DNA of 64,000 nucleotides from UBA5070 sp035352895 (GTDB taxonomy: Bacteria > Fibrobacterota > Fibrobacteria > UBA5070). Under the pieces are notes generated by a model, which did no database searches, was not told where the DNA came from, and worked only from the letters and a program-made list of their open reading frames with translations. The stretch lies in assembly GCA_035352895.1 (NCBI GenBank), contig DAOPYN010000001.1, forward strand, positions 1 through 64,000, written 5' to 3'. Below, in pieces: positions 8,521 to 16,642 of this stretch. Each line of letters opens with the position of its first letter. Position 1 is the stretch's first letter. Position numbers and translations under genes: made by a program.

Positions 8521-9462
8521 ATGAACATTCTCCCCGCTTTGGTCTCCTTCTTCCTTGCCGTACCGGATTCCGGTGCCGACACGGCACGGGCTTGGGAGGA
8601 AGATTCCCTGCGGGTGGCGCTGGATTCCACCCTGGCGGGCCTGGAGTGGCGGACCGGCAGGGTGGTGCTCGCCGGAGGCAAGGTGGAGTTTTCGCTTCCC
8701 AAGGGCTATCGCTACCTGGATTCCGCCCAGGCGCGCAAGGTGCTGGTGGATCTCTGGGGCAATCCGTCCTTCGCCGCCGACAACCAATCGGGGATGGTCT
8801 TCGCGCCCGGACAGGAACCGGTGGGAGCGGACAGCTGGTCGGTGGTGGTCTCCTACGACGACCAGGGCCATGTGGACGACAAGGACGCCGCATCCATCAA
8901 CTACGACGAACTCCTGACCGCGCTGCAGCGGGCCGTCCAGGAAACCAACGCCGAACGCGTGGCGGGAGGCGCCGATCCCCAGATGCTGGTGGGGTGGGCG
9001 GAGCGTCCCACCTACGACGCGGCCACCAAGACCCTCTTCTGGGCCAAGGAATTCCGCCAGGGTCCGGGCGAGAATCGCCTGAACTACGGCGTGCGGATTC
9101 TGGGGCGCGAGGGCATCCTGTGCCTCAGCGCGGTGGGGCGCATGGGAAACCTCAAGGAGATGAAGGCCGGAATGAGGGAGCTGTTCTCCTACGCGCGGTT
9201 CACTCCCGGGAACACCTACGCCGACTTCCAGAGCGGCGACAAGGTCTCGCGGCTGGACCTTTCCCTCCTGGTGGCCGGTGGCGCCCATGTCGCGGCCAAG
9301 TCCGGATTCCTCAAGGTGTTCCTGGCCGGCGTCCTGGCCGGCAGATCCTGGGTGTGGATCGTGGCGCTCGTTGTCCTGGCGGGGCTGTTCGTTCTCTACC
9401 GGAAACTGTCGGGTAAGGCCGCCGAGCGCCGCATCGGGGCCGACGCGACCGGATCCCCGTGA
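8521..9462 (+). CDS. DUF2167 membrane-anchored protein
   Basis: The product is 313 residues from the ATG at 8521, beginning MNILPALVSFFLAVPDSGAD, which looks like a signal peptide; a GTG six codons earlier is also open. The body matches DUF2167: PKGYRYLDSAQARKVLVDLWGNP, WSVVVSYDDQGHVDDKDA, INYDELL, VGWAERPTYDAATKTLFWAKE and LNYGVRILGREG. The last 70 residues contain two hydrophobic segments (about 246-268 and 280-298) followed by a basic tail, so the large domain is probably exported and held in the membrane at its C-terminus. The family's function is unknown. It converges on the MFS gene, with a terminator between them. Confidence 0.85.
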   Translation: MNILPALVSFFLAVPDSGADTARAWEEDSLRVALDSTLAGLEWRTGRVVLAGGKVEFSLPKGYRYLDSAQARKVLVDLWGNPSFAADNQSGMVFAPGQEPVGADSWSVVVSYDDQGHVDDKDAASINYDELLTALQRAVQETNAERVAGGADPQMLVGWAERPTYDAATKTLFWAKEFRQGPGENRLNYGVRILGREGILCLSAVGRMGNLKEMKAGMRELFSYARFTPGNTYADFQSGDKVSRLDLSLLVAGGAHVAAKSGFLKVFLAGVLAGRSWVWIVALVVLAGLFVLYRKLSGKAAERRIGADATGSP

Positions 9463-9470
9463 ATCCGGTC
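9447..9470. terminator. Bidirectional terminator hairpin
   Basis: The perfect arms GACCGGAT (9447-9454) and ATCCGGTC (9463-9470) surround an eight-base loop that contains the TGA stop of the DUF2167 gene. It lies between convergent genes whose stops are 19 bases apart. No strong T-run is present. Confidence 0.45.
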
Positions 9471-9481
9471 CTGCGGTCCGG

Positions 9482-10654
9482 TCAGAGCCGGATGCGCCGC
9501 GCGGCCAGCCAGTTTCCGGCGGAAAGGACGATTCCCGCGCCGAACACCGCCTCGTAGCCGAAGCGGCGCCATAGAAGCCCTCCCAAGAGCGCGATGCCGA
9601 TGGAAAAGACGTGGTCGATGCTCACCGCCATGGTGAGGGTGGGACCGATGTGGGATGCGTCCACGGCGATCTTCTTCATGTAGGTGGAGCGGGCGATGTT
9701 GAAGCTCATCAGGGTCTGGTCCAGGAGGAAGCACGCGGACACCACCACCAGGGCCACGCCCGGCGAAAAATGTCCCTTGGCCAGCACGTAGCCGGAACAC
9801 ACCAGGGCCAGAAGCACCGCCTCCAGGGACAGGGCGAACCTCTCTCCCCGGGTGTCGATCATCTTCCCCACCAGAGGCTGGATGAGGATCCCCACCACCC
9901 CGCCGATGGTCAGGAGACGCGCGATCATCGAGGTGGGTTGCTGGAACACGGTCACCAGCACCCAGGGAGCGAAGGTCAGGAACAGCTGCTTGCGGGTACC
10001 GAAGAGGACGGCCAGGAGGTAGTAGAGGCGGTATTCCCGGTGCAATCGCAGGTGCGATCGGTGCGGGTGCGGCCGGTCCGGGCTCATGCGCCAGAAGAAC
10101 CATCCCGCGGCCAGAAGGCTCAGGGAGGCCAGCACCAGCGTGGCGAAGAAGGTCATGTGGAAGTACTGGAACCCCACGAACACCAGGGCCGAGCCCGCGA
10201 TGGCGGTGGCGTTGCGCAGCGCGCTCATCTGGCCCAGGCGCTTGCCGGAGGCCCCCTCCTTGGCCAGTTCCATCCCGATGGTCTGGCTGATGGGCATGTA
10301 CAGGTGCTGCCCCAGGCTGTACAGGAAGAGCCACGGCATCATCCAGTAGAAGGTGGTGGAGAACGATCCCAACAAGACCACTCCGACCCCGCTCAGGGCC
10401 GCGGCCACCACCGCCATGCGCCGCGAGGGCAGGAAGGCGAGCAGAGCCGAGACGAAGGCCACGGAAAGGCCCGGCACTTCGCGCGGGACCTCCAGCAGGG
10501 TCCGCTCGAAGCTTCCCATGTCGAACTTCGCGTCCAGGAAATTGTTGAAGATGGCGTCGAAGACCGATCCGGCGAACCCGAATGTGGCCAGGGCCAGGAG
10601 GAAGTTCTTGAGGTCGGGCGACATGGCGTCCCACCGCGATCGGAGGCTGGTCAT
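9482..10654 (-). CDS. MFS transporter
   Basis: The product is 390 residues from the ATG at 10654 (MTSLRSRWDAMSPDLKNF). An ATG ten codons later has a better upstream GGTGGGA and is the main alternative. Around 11-12 hydrophobic segments are visible, with short charged loops such as MRPDRPHPHRS-like stretches between the halves and RGERF between later helices, as in the major facilitator superfamily. The substrate cannot be inferred, and no neighbour suggests one. The frame stays open upstream for 146 codons, but that extension is low-complexity and hydrophilic and does not look like protein. Confidence 0.8.
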   Translation of the reverse strand: MTSLRSRWDAMSPDLKNFLLALATFGFAGSVFDAIFNNFLDAKFDMGSFERTLLEVPREVPGLSVAFVSALLAFLPSRRMAVVAAALSGVGVVLLGSFSTTFYWMMPWLFLYSLGQHLYMPISQTIGMELAKEGASGKRLGQMSALRNATAIAGSALVFVGFQYFHMTFFATLVLASLSLLAAGWFFWRMSPDRPHPHRSHLRLHREYRLYYLLAVLFGTRKQLFLTFAPWVLVTVFQQPTSMIARLLTIGGVVGILIQPLVGKMIDTRGERFALSLEAVLLALVCSGYVLAKGHFSPGVALVVVSACFLLDQTLMSFNIARSTYMKKIAVDASHIGPTLTMAVSIDHVFSIGIALLGGLLWRRFGYEAVFGAGIVLSAGNWLAARRIRL

Positions 10655-10750
10655 GGCTTGGCAAGGTAGGTCCTGGAAATTCCGGCGAGGCTGCATGGAT
10701 CCGATGCGGAACCCGCATGGGAGCTGGGGCCCCACGCGGGCTTGGATGAG

Positions 10751-10760
10751 TATCATTGCG
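10751..10760 (+). promoter_or_regulatory. Shared TATCATTG element before RCC1 gene 1
   Basis: TATCATTGCGCTCCGAG begins 77 bases before the start of the first RCC1 lipoprotein gene. The related TATCATTGCCCTCGGGAG begins exactly 77 bases before the second gene. TATCAT resembles a -10 element, though no good -35 is visible. Confidence 0.4.
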
Positions 10761-10827
10761 CTCCGAGTCGAAGGCGCTCGTCCTGTCGCACCCTTCCTCC
10801 AATCCACCACGCCGAGGCTGCCGCCCC

Positions 10828-12030
10828 ATGATCTCGATCCCTGCACGGTTGCGTTCCATCCCCACCCATCGCGCAGGTCTTTGCCTGGGAGCCGCCGCGT
10901 TCCTCGCCTTGTGCGCCTGCCAGGACTCCCCATCGGGATCCACCGGGCCATCGGCGGGGGATCCCACCGGCGCGACGGGTTCGCCGACGGGGACCCTGGA
11001 TCCCACGCGCTCCGGCGCAGGCGACATCCTGACCTTCGCCAACACCACCACCTACGGCCTCGTGGTGAAGTCCGACAGCACCGTGTGGGCATCGGGCAAC
11101 AACTTCGACGGCCAGCTGGGCGACGGCACCAAGGAGGATCGCGCGACGTACGTCAAGACGATTTCCGGGGTGCGCGCGGTATCGGTGGGGGTCTACCAAA
11201 GCCTCTATGCGAAGGGGGACGGCACGGCCTGGGCGGCGGGAGACAACTCCGACGGGCAGTTGGGAGATGGGACGCTGGAGGACCGGCCGACACCCGTGAA
11301 GGTGATGGACAGCGTGGCGGCGGTCTCCGCCGGATACCGTCACAGTCTCTTCGTGAAGCGGAACGGTACGGCCTGGGCAGTCGGTTCCAACGGTTCCGGG
11401 GAGCTGGGCGACCAGGGAGACAAGGACCGGAGCACCCCTGTCCAGGTCCCGGTGTTCAACGTCGTGTCGGCCGCCGCCGGAACGTTCTGCAGCATGATCC
11501 TGGATTCGGATGGAAAGGTCTGGGCCGTGGGCGACAACCAATGGAGCCAGCTGGGAAATGTCTCCACGGGGAAGTTGTCCAAGCCCACCGTGGTGCAGAC
11601 TGACGTGAAGGCCATCGCGTTGGGAATCAAGATCGGGGCCTTCCTGAAGACCGATGGGTCGGTGTGGGTGACCGGCTGGGAATACGGGAACACCTTCCTG
11701 GACGACAAGCCCAAGGCCCTGCCGCTGGAGAAGGTCATGACCGATGCGACGGCGATCGCCGCAGGGAACGCGTTCCTGTTGATGCTCAAGAAGGACGGAA
11801 CGCTGTGGGCGGTCAACCGCGAGGTGTACCGCCCCCTGGCGTCCACCTCCTCCTACTCGGATCCCGGAACCTGGCAAGTTGCCTCCGGAGTGGTCCAGAT
11901 CTCCGCCGGCGACATGATGGGGCGCTTCCTGAAGTCCGACGGCACGCTTTGGGAAGTCTTCGTCTCGGTGGGTACCAACGGGGAGAAGGTCACCTTCTAC
12001 CGAGGGTTGCCGGAGCGCGTGCAGCTGTGA
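10828..12030 (+). CDS. RCC1-repeat lipoprotein (copy 1)
   Basis: The product is 400 residues from the ATG at 10828. The signal peptide ends in a lipobox (FLALCAC), so it is probably anchored in the outer membrane or on the cell surface. A Gly/Ser/Thr/Pro linker (about 30-62) follows. The rest is a series of roughly 50-residue RCC1-like units with the motif W-x-x-G-x-N-x-x-G-Q-L-G-D-G (for example WASGNNFDGQLGDG and WAAGDNSDGQLGDG), predicted to fold as a beta-propeller. Such repeats usually bind partners, and no catalytic residues are evident. It is a tandem paralogue of the next gene. The frame opens 24 codons earlier, but only the chosen start gives a signal peptide. Confidence 0.85.
   Translation: MISIPARLRSIPTHRAGLCLGAAAFLALCACQDSPSGSTGPSAGDPTGATGSPTGTLDPTRSGAGDILTFANTTTYGLVVKSDSTVWASGNNFDGQLGDGTKEDRATYVKTISGVRAVSVGVYQSLYAKGDGTAWAAGDNSDGQLGDGTLEDRPTPVKVMDSVAAVSAGYRHSLFVKRNGTAWAVGSNGSGELGDQGDKDRSTPVQVPVFNVVSAAAGTFCSMILDSDGKVWAVGDNQWSQLGNVSTGKLSKPTVVQTDVKAIALGIKIGAFLKTDGSVWVTGWEYGNTFLDDKPKALPLEKVMTDATAIAAGNAFLLMLKKDGTLWAVNREVYRPLASTSSYSDPGTWQVASGVVQISAGDMMGRFLKSDGTLWEVFVSVGTNGEKVTFYRGLPERVQL
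10915..11009 (+). repeat. 95-bp direct repeat, copy 1 (linker of RCC1 gene 1)
   Basis: This block encodes the end of the lipobox and the ACQDSPSGSTGPSAGDPTGA linker. It matches 12291-12385 at 94 of 95 bases, while the coding sequence on both sides has diverged substantially. That points to gene conversion or very recent exchange between the tandem genes. Confidence 0.9.
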
Positions 12031-12126
12031 GGGCGCGGTCCCTCGATGCCTTCATGTCGGGACGGGCGGATTCCCATCGATGCGCGGCCGCAGGCGACGT
12101 GCGATCGCAATGGGAGATCCGGAGTC

Positions 12127-12136
12127 TATCATTGCC
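12127..12136 (+). promoter_or_regulatory. Shared TATCATTG element before RCC1 gene 2
   Basis: This is the counterpart of the element at 10751, again 77 bases before the start codon. It sits in the 173-base gap between the two RCC1 genes, suggesting each gene has its own promoter. Confidence 0.4.
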
Positions 12137-12203
12137 CTCGGGAGCAATCGTCCGCGACGACGCGCCCCCATCCTCCGACCACACGCCCAAAGGTTGCCAT
12201 TCC

Positions 12204-13409
12204 ATGAGTATCCATCCCGCTGGACGATCCGCCGCATCCAACATCCGCATTTCCTTGTGCGCGGGGATCCTGTCCTTCCTGGCCATGTCCGCCTGCCAGG
12301 ACTCCCCATCCGGATCCACCGGGCCATCGGCGGGGGATCCCACCGGCGCGACGGGTTCGCCGACGGGGACCCTGGATCCCACGCGGTCCAGCGCGGGAGA
12401 CTACCTGACGTTCGCCCATTCCGATCTCCATTCCCTGGTGGTGAAGTCGGATAGTTCCGTCTGGGCCATGGGCAGCAACTTCGAGGGCCAGCTGGGCGAC
12501 GGCACCAACGAGGATCGCAGGTCGCATGTCAAGACGATTTCAGGGGTGCGTACCGTTTCCGCAAGCATCTACAGCAGCCTCTACATCAAGGGGGATGGAT
12601 CCGCGTGGGCCGCGGGGCGGAACATGGACGGCCAGCTGGGCGACGGCACCACCACGAGTCGATCGACTCCCGTCAAGGTGATGGACAGCGTGGTGGCGGT
12701 GGCTGCCGGATTCCGTCACAGCCTGTTCCTGAAGCGGGACGGCTCGGCCTGGGCATCGGGATCCAACCTCCACGGTGAGCTGGGCGATCCCGCCTACAAG
12801 GAAGGGAAGGCTCCCGTCCAAGTGCCCCTGGTCGGTGTCGCGGCGGTCGCGGCAGGCAACTTCTGCAGCATGTTCCTGCTCTCGGATGGGACCGTCTACG
12901 CCGTGGGCTCCAACGACTACGGCCAGTTGGGGAACGCTTCTTCCCAGAAGTTGTCCAGGCTCACGCCGGTGCAGTCGGACGTGAAGGCGATCGCGCTGGG
13001 GGATGTTGTGGGGGCCTTCCTGAAGAAGGATGGATCGGTCTGGGTGAGCGGGTGGGAATACGGGACCAGCGTCTTAGACGACGCGCCCAAGCCCCTTGCG
13101 CTGGAAAAGGTGCTGACGGACGTGAAGGCGATCGCGGCAGGGAAGACCATCGTCTTGATGCTGAAGAACGACGGCACCTTGTGGGCGGTCAACCGCGACG
13201 TGATCCAGCCGCTGACTTCCCTCGCCACCTACTCCGATCCCGGAACCTGGCAGGTGGCCACCAACGTGGTCCAGATCTCGGCGGGTGGCACGCTCGGGCG
13301 GTACCTGAAGTCCGACGGATCCCTCTGGGAGGTTTTCATCTCCGGGGTGTTCGACGCCAACGACTCGGTGACGTTCGAAAGAGGGACTCCGATGCGCGTG
13401 CAGCCCTGA
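12204..13409 (+). CDS. RCC1-repeat lipoprotein (copy 2)
   Basis: The product is 401 residues from the ATG at 12204, with a signal peptide and the lipobox LAMSAC. The linker is almost identical to that of copy 1. It is followed by the same set of RCC1-like repeats (WAMGSNFEGQLGDG, WAAGRNMDGQLGDG, YAVGSNDYGQLGN) and a shared C-terminal domain containing YSDPGTWQVA and KSDGSLWEVF. The two copies align end to end, which makes this a tandem duplication. The likely role is surface-exposed binding; the ligand is unknown. The FISUMP lipoprotein gene follows after 29 bases. Confidence 0.85.
   Translation: MSIHPAGRSAASNIRISLCAGILSFLAMSACQDSPSGSTGPSAGDPTGATGSPTGTLDPTRSSAGDYLTFAHSDLHSLVVKSDSSVWAMGSNFEGQLGDGTNEDRRSHVKTISGVRTVSASIYSSLYIKGDGSAWAAGRNMDGQLGDGTTTSRSTPVKVMDSVVAVAAGFRHSLFLKRDGSAWASGSNLHGELGDPAYKEGKAPVQVPLVGVAAVAAGNFCSMFLLSDGTVYAVGSNDYGQLGNASSQKLSRLTPVQSDVKAIALGDVVGAFLKKDGSVWVSGWEYGTSVLDDAPKPLALEKVLTDVKAIAAGKTIVLMLKNDGTLWAVNRDVIQPLTSLATYSDPGTWQVATNVVQISAGGTLGRYLKSDGSLWEVFISGVFDANDSVTFERGTPMRVQP
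12291..12385 (+). repeat. 95-bp direct repeat, copy 2 (linker of RCC1 gene 2)
   Basis: Second copy of the block at 10915-11009, differing at one base. Confidence 0.9.
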
Positions 13410-13438
13410 TCCTCATCCGTCCTTTCCAAGGAGTGCTC

Positions 13439-14149
13439 ATGAAAATCTCAAATGGAATCCTGGTCCTGGCGACGGTGTCCGCTCTCGCGGTGTTCGCGGC
13501 GTGCGATGGCTCCAGCTCGACTGGGACGGATCCCCAGGTGGAAACGCCGACGAAGCCGAACGATTCGACAGGAACCGTCGAATCGGGCGGGAAGTCCTAC
13601 AGGACGCGGACGATCGGCGGCAAGACGTGGATGACCGAAAACCTGCAGTACGCGGGAGCGTCGGGGAACCTGGGGAGCTGTCCGGGCAATTCCCAGGACT
13701 CCTGCGCGAAGTACGGTCGTTTGTACACATGGGTGGCCGTCATGGGATTGGCGGATTCCTGCCTGGTCGAGGAGTGCGCCGACCAGGTGAAGCCGCGCCA
13801 TCAGGGCATCTGCCCTGCGCTCTGGCATGTTCCCGCCGACTCGGAATGGGCCGCGCTGGCCCGGCTCGCCGGAGGTCGCGACACCGCGGGCTGGAAGTTG
13901 AAGGCCAAACCGAACGGGGCGCTTTCCTGGAACGGAGCCGACTCGCTCGGGTTCGCGGCCCTTCCCGCAGGGTACGGGTTGTCCAACGGAAAGACCTACC
14001 ATGTCGGGGAAACGACCTATTTCTGGTCGTCGACCGAGACCGGGAAGACTTTCGCTGCCCACAGCGGGTTCAGTACGGAATCCTCGATCATGTCGTACGG
14101 TGGCATGAACAAGGAAAGCGAATTCTCCCTGCGCTGCGTGCGCGACTAG
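13439..14149 (+). CDS. FISUMP-domain lipoprotein
   Basis: The product is 236 residues from the ATG at 13439, fixed by AAGGAG six bases upstream. It has a signal peptide with lipobox (LAVFAACDG) and a short Ser/Thr/Pro linker. A FISUMP-type domain follows from about residue 52: YRTRTIGGKTWMTENLQY, then YGRLYTW, CPALWHVPADSEW, FAALPAGYG and a closing FSLRCVRD. This domain was named from expanded paralogues in Fibrobacter succinogenes and is found on surface lipoproteins; its function is not known. Six or more cysteines suggest disulfides outside the cytoplasm. It probably belongs with the two upstream RCC1 genes. It is the best taxonomic marker in the window. Confidence 0.88.
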   Translation: MKISNGILVLATVSALAVFAACDGSSSTGTDPQVETPTKPNDSTGTVESGGKSYRTRTIGGKTWMTENLQYAGASGNLGSCPGNSQDSCAKYGRLYTWVAVMGLADSCLVEECADQVKPRHQGICPALWHVPADSEWAALARLAGGRDTAGWKLKAKPNGALSWNGADSLGFAALPAGYGLSNGKTYHVGETTYFWSSTETGKTFAAHSGFSTESSIMSYGGMNKESEFSLRCVRD

Positions 14150-14173
14150 CGTGCAGATGGCGTCCTCGCTGAC

Positions 14174-14941
14174 CTAGACCGGCGATTTCTCGCCCCGCTC
14201 GCGGGCCAGTTCGCGCAGGAAGTCGCGCAGGAATTCCACGCGGCGGCGGGCTTCCAGGCGACCGGACTCGGTGCGCATCATGGCCGGCAGCTTGAACAGC
14301 TTGGCGAAGAAGTGGTCCACCGACCAGCGCACGTCGTCCAGGGGGCGTTCGCGCGCCCAAGGGTCGGAGGGATGGATCAGGTCGGTGCCCATGGAGGCGC
14401 CCGTGGCGATGCAGCGGGCCAGGCCGTGGGCACCCAGGGCGTCCAGACGGTCGGCGTCCTGGACCACCCGTGCCTCCGCGGTGGCGGGTTCGATCCCGGC
14501 GGAGAACGAATGCGCCTCGATGGCGTGGGCGATGGACGGAATCTGACCAGGAGGCCATCCCGCACGCTCCAGGTATTCCGAGGCGGCCGCCGCGCACAAG
14601 CGGCTGGCCTGCGCACGAAGTGGGGAATCCTTGGGGACCGCCACGCAGTCGTGGAGCCAGGCGGCGGCGAACACCACGTCGGGATCGGCGCCTTCGCTTG
14701 CGCAGAGGTCCATCGCCGAGCGCACCACGCGGCGCACGTGGCCGGAGCCATGGGCCGCGTCGGCGTCCGCTCCCTGGCGGGAAAGGAACGACAGGAATCG
14801 CCCCTCCCAGAGGGCCCGATCGCTCGGAGTCAGGATTCCTTGTCTCCCGGCGGCGGGGAGGCCTTCTTGCGGGGGCGGCGAGGCTTGGGCGGTGGAAGAG
14901 GGGCGTCGTCCAGGCGCATCACCTTGCCGAACAGGGCGCAA
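14174..14941 (-). CDS. HD-domain phosphohydrolase (YedJ-like), start uncertain
   Basis: The HD signature is clear: SGHVRRVV, AAAWLHDCVAV, and the later QDADRLDALGAHGLAR typical of YedJ-type metal-dependent phosphohydrolases. The start is awkward. The only in-frame conventional start before the first catalytic His is a TTG at 14941, which would give 255 residues with an implausible Pro-rich N-terminus read over the coding sequence of the Cys-rich gene. The alternative is a CTG at 14833, which overlaps that gene's stop as CTGA, has AAGGA just upstream and gives 219 residues beginning with LTPSDRALWEGRF. I favour the shorter form. It converges on the FISUMP gene. Confidence 0.8.
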   Translation of the reverse strand: MRPVRQGDAPGRRPSSTAQASPPPQEGLPAAGRQGILTPSDRALWEGRFLSFLSRQGADADAAHGSGHVRRVVRSAMDLCASEGADPDVVFAAAWLHDCVAVPKDSPLRAQASRLCAAAASEYLERAGWPPGQIPSIAHAIEAHSFSAGIEPATAEARVVQDADRLDALGAHGLARCIATGASMGTDLIHPSDPWARERPLDDVRWSVDHFFAKLFKLPAMMRTESGRLEARRRVEFLRDFLRELARERGEKSPV

Positions 14942-15027
14942 CCGGGCTGGCCCACCCGGCAGGCGATCCCTCCCAGCCGGTGGCAGATTTCGGTGGTTCC
15001 ATCCTGGTGGGGACAGTAGAAGGACAT
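14830..15027 (-). CDS. Cys-rich mini-protein (65 aa)
   Basis: The product begins MSFYCPHQDGTTEICHRLGG and has four cysteines and several histidines in the first 35 residues, which suggests metal binding. A basic, Pro-rich tail (PPPKPRRPRKKASPPP) follows. The ATG has GGGAG about seven bases upstream. It lies 16 bases after yicC and overlaps the HD gene, so all three are probably one transcript. The family is not recognised. The Cys/His spacing and good ribosome-binding site argue for a real gene. Confidence 0.6.
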   Translation of the reverse strand: MSFYCPHQDGTTEICHRLGGIACRVGQPGCALFGKVMRLDDAPLPPPKPRRPRKKASPPPGDKES

Positions 15028-15043
15028 GGGCGCGCTCCCGGGA

Positions 15044-15919
15044 TCACTCCAGGTTGAGCGCCTGTTCGCGGATGGCCTCCAGGTCTTCCTTCATGGAAAT
15101 GACCAGCGAGGTGATGGCCGCGTCCTGGCACTTGGAGCCGGTGGTGTTGGTTTCGCGGAGCATTTCCTGGAGCAGGAAGCCGATCCGCTTGCCCACCGCT
15201 CCGCCGTCGGAAAGCGTCTTGCGGAAAGCGGCGATGTGGGTGGAAAGACGGGTCATCTCCTCCTGGACGTCCAGGCGTTCGGACATGTGCCCGATCTCCT
15301 GGGCCACGCGGGCCTCGTCGAATTCCTTGCCGTCCAGGTACTCGCGGATGCGGGTCTCCAGGCTCTCGCGCACCTTCTCCAGGGTGGCCCGGGCGAGCGA
15401 GGGGATCTTTCCCGCGGCCTGCTCGATGCGGTCCAGGCGCGCGAGGAGATCGGCCTCCAGGGCCGCGCCCTCCCTTTGGCGGAAGGTGTCATGCTCCAGC
15501 AGGGCGTCGGCAGCCGCGACGAGGAGCGCGTCCTTCAGCGCCGGATCGTTGGGTTCGGGGATGTCTTCCACCTTGCGGGTGGCCGCCCAGCGCAACAGGT
15601 CGGAAAGGAGGAGTTCGTCGGAGATTCCGGCGGCCTTGCGGATGTCGCGCAGCTCCTCGGCCAGCTTGGCCCAGTCGACCCCGCCGGCCTGTCCTTCGCC
15701 GGAGGTCTCCAAGGTGCATTGGACGGTGACCGATCCCCGTCCCACCTTGCCCTGGATCACTTCGCGCAAGGCGAATTCGTGGCTCTGGAGGGCCCGCGGC
15801 AGGCGGATCTGGAGTTCCATGAAGCGTCCATTCACGGAACGGACTTCCAGACGGACCGTCCTGGTGCCGGACGTGGCGCTTGCGGTCCCGAATCCGGTCA
15901 TGCTGCGAATGTTGGTCAT
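15044..15919 (-). CDS. yicC: YicC family endoribonuclease
   Basis: The product is 291 residues, the usual length for YicC. It begins MTNIRSMTGFGTASA, the family hallmark, followed by RLEVRSVNGRFMELQIRLP. It ends with the conserved GKRIGFLLQEMLRETNTTGSKCQDAAI segment. The family acts on RNA, and in E. coli it affects small-RNA turnover. The ATG at 15919 has AGAGGA five bases upstream. The frame opens further upstream, but that extension is not conserved in character. It leads a minus-strand group with the Cys-rich and HD genes. Confidence 0.95.
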   Translation of the reverse strand: MTNIRSMTGFGTASATSGTRTVRLEVRSVNGRFMELQIRLPRALQSHEFALREVIQGKVGRGSVTVQCTLETSGEGQAGGVDWAKLAEELRDIRKAAGISDELLLSDLLRWAATRKVEDIPEPNDPALKDALLVAAADALLEHDTFRQREGAALEADLLARLDRIEQAAGKIPSLARATLEKVRESLETRIREYLDGKEFDEARVAQEIGHMSERLDVQEEMTRLSTHIAAFRKTLSDGGAVGKRIGFLLQEMLRETNTTGSKCQDAAITSLVISMKEDLEAIREQALNLE

Positions 15920-16047
15920 AGGATCCTCTGGATGCGAACACGGGGGATTTCGGTGTCGATGAAGACTCGAAAAGATACCCCCTGTCGTCTTCCGGCGCCA
16001 GTGGCGAGTTCGCGGAAACCGGCGTTCCGTGTCCGTCGCCGTTGCGG

Positions 16048-16605
16048 CTACGGGCTCAGGCGCTTCGATGTGTCTCCCTTGGGTGGCTCCACCTGCCAAT
16101 AGATGGGGCGGACCAGGAGCGGCATGGAGTCGATCTTCCGTTTGCGCAGGGCCTTGAGCCGCGGAAGGATGTCCGCCGAATCCGTGACGATGTCCAAGCG
16201 GGTCATCAGGCCCAGGAAATTGGTCACGGGAGCCACCCGCACCTTCCCGAAGGACGTGATGGCCCCGGTGCGGATCTCGAAGGTGTCGGAGGTGAATCGT
16301 TGCGGATCGCGGCCGGCCAGGACCAGGTGGGTGGGCACGTATCGCCCGGGGGGGAGTTGCTGCATCACCAGGTCGCCGGTCTGCAGCACGGGATCCATCG
16401 CCAGACGGATCCGTTCCTTGTCGGTGGTGCGCTGGATGTCCACCTGGACACCGCCGCCGAACCCTCCCTGGCAGACGTGGACCAGAAGGCCGTTCTCGGA
16501 CAGGTTGATCTTCCCTTGGCTGGCCTTGGTCACCAGAAGGGCGGGATCGGCGTAGTTCAGTCCTCCGAAGAAGGACCCGAGCAGCAGGAGGGCAGCATGG
16601 AGCAT
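16048..16605 (-). CDS. Secreted hypothetical protein
   Basis: The product is 185 residues. It begins MLHAALLLLGSFFGGLNYADP, which can act as a signal peptide. The remainder is a mix of beta-strand-like segments (for example DLVMQQLPPGRYVPTHLVLAG) ending in a basic tail. The PPGRYV stretch resembles carboxypeptidase-regulatory-like or Ig-like surface domains, but I do not recognise a family. It lies 37 bases downstream of the DUF445 gene on the same strand. Confidence 0.65.
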   Translation of the reverse strand: MLHAALLLLGSFFGGLNYADPALLVTKASQGKINLSENGLLVHVCQGGFGGGVQVDIQRTTDKERIRLAMDPVLQTGDLVMQQLPPGRYVPTHLVLAGRDPQRFTSDTFEIRTGAITSFGKVRVAPVTNFLGLMTRLDIVTDSADILPRLKALRKRKIDSMPLLVRPIYWQVEPPKGDTSKRLSP

Positions 16606-16642
16606 GGGAGGAAATCTACCCTGACCCGGAACCGTCGGGGGC

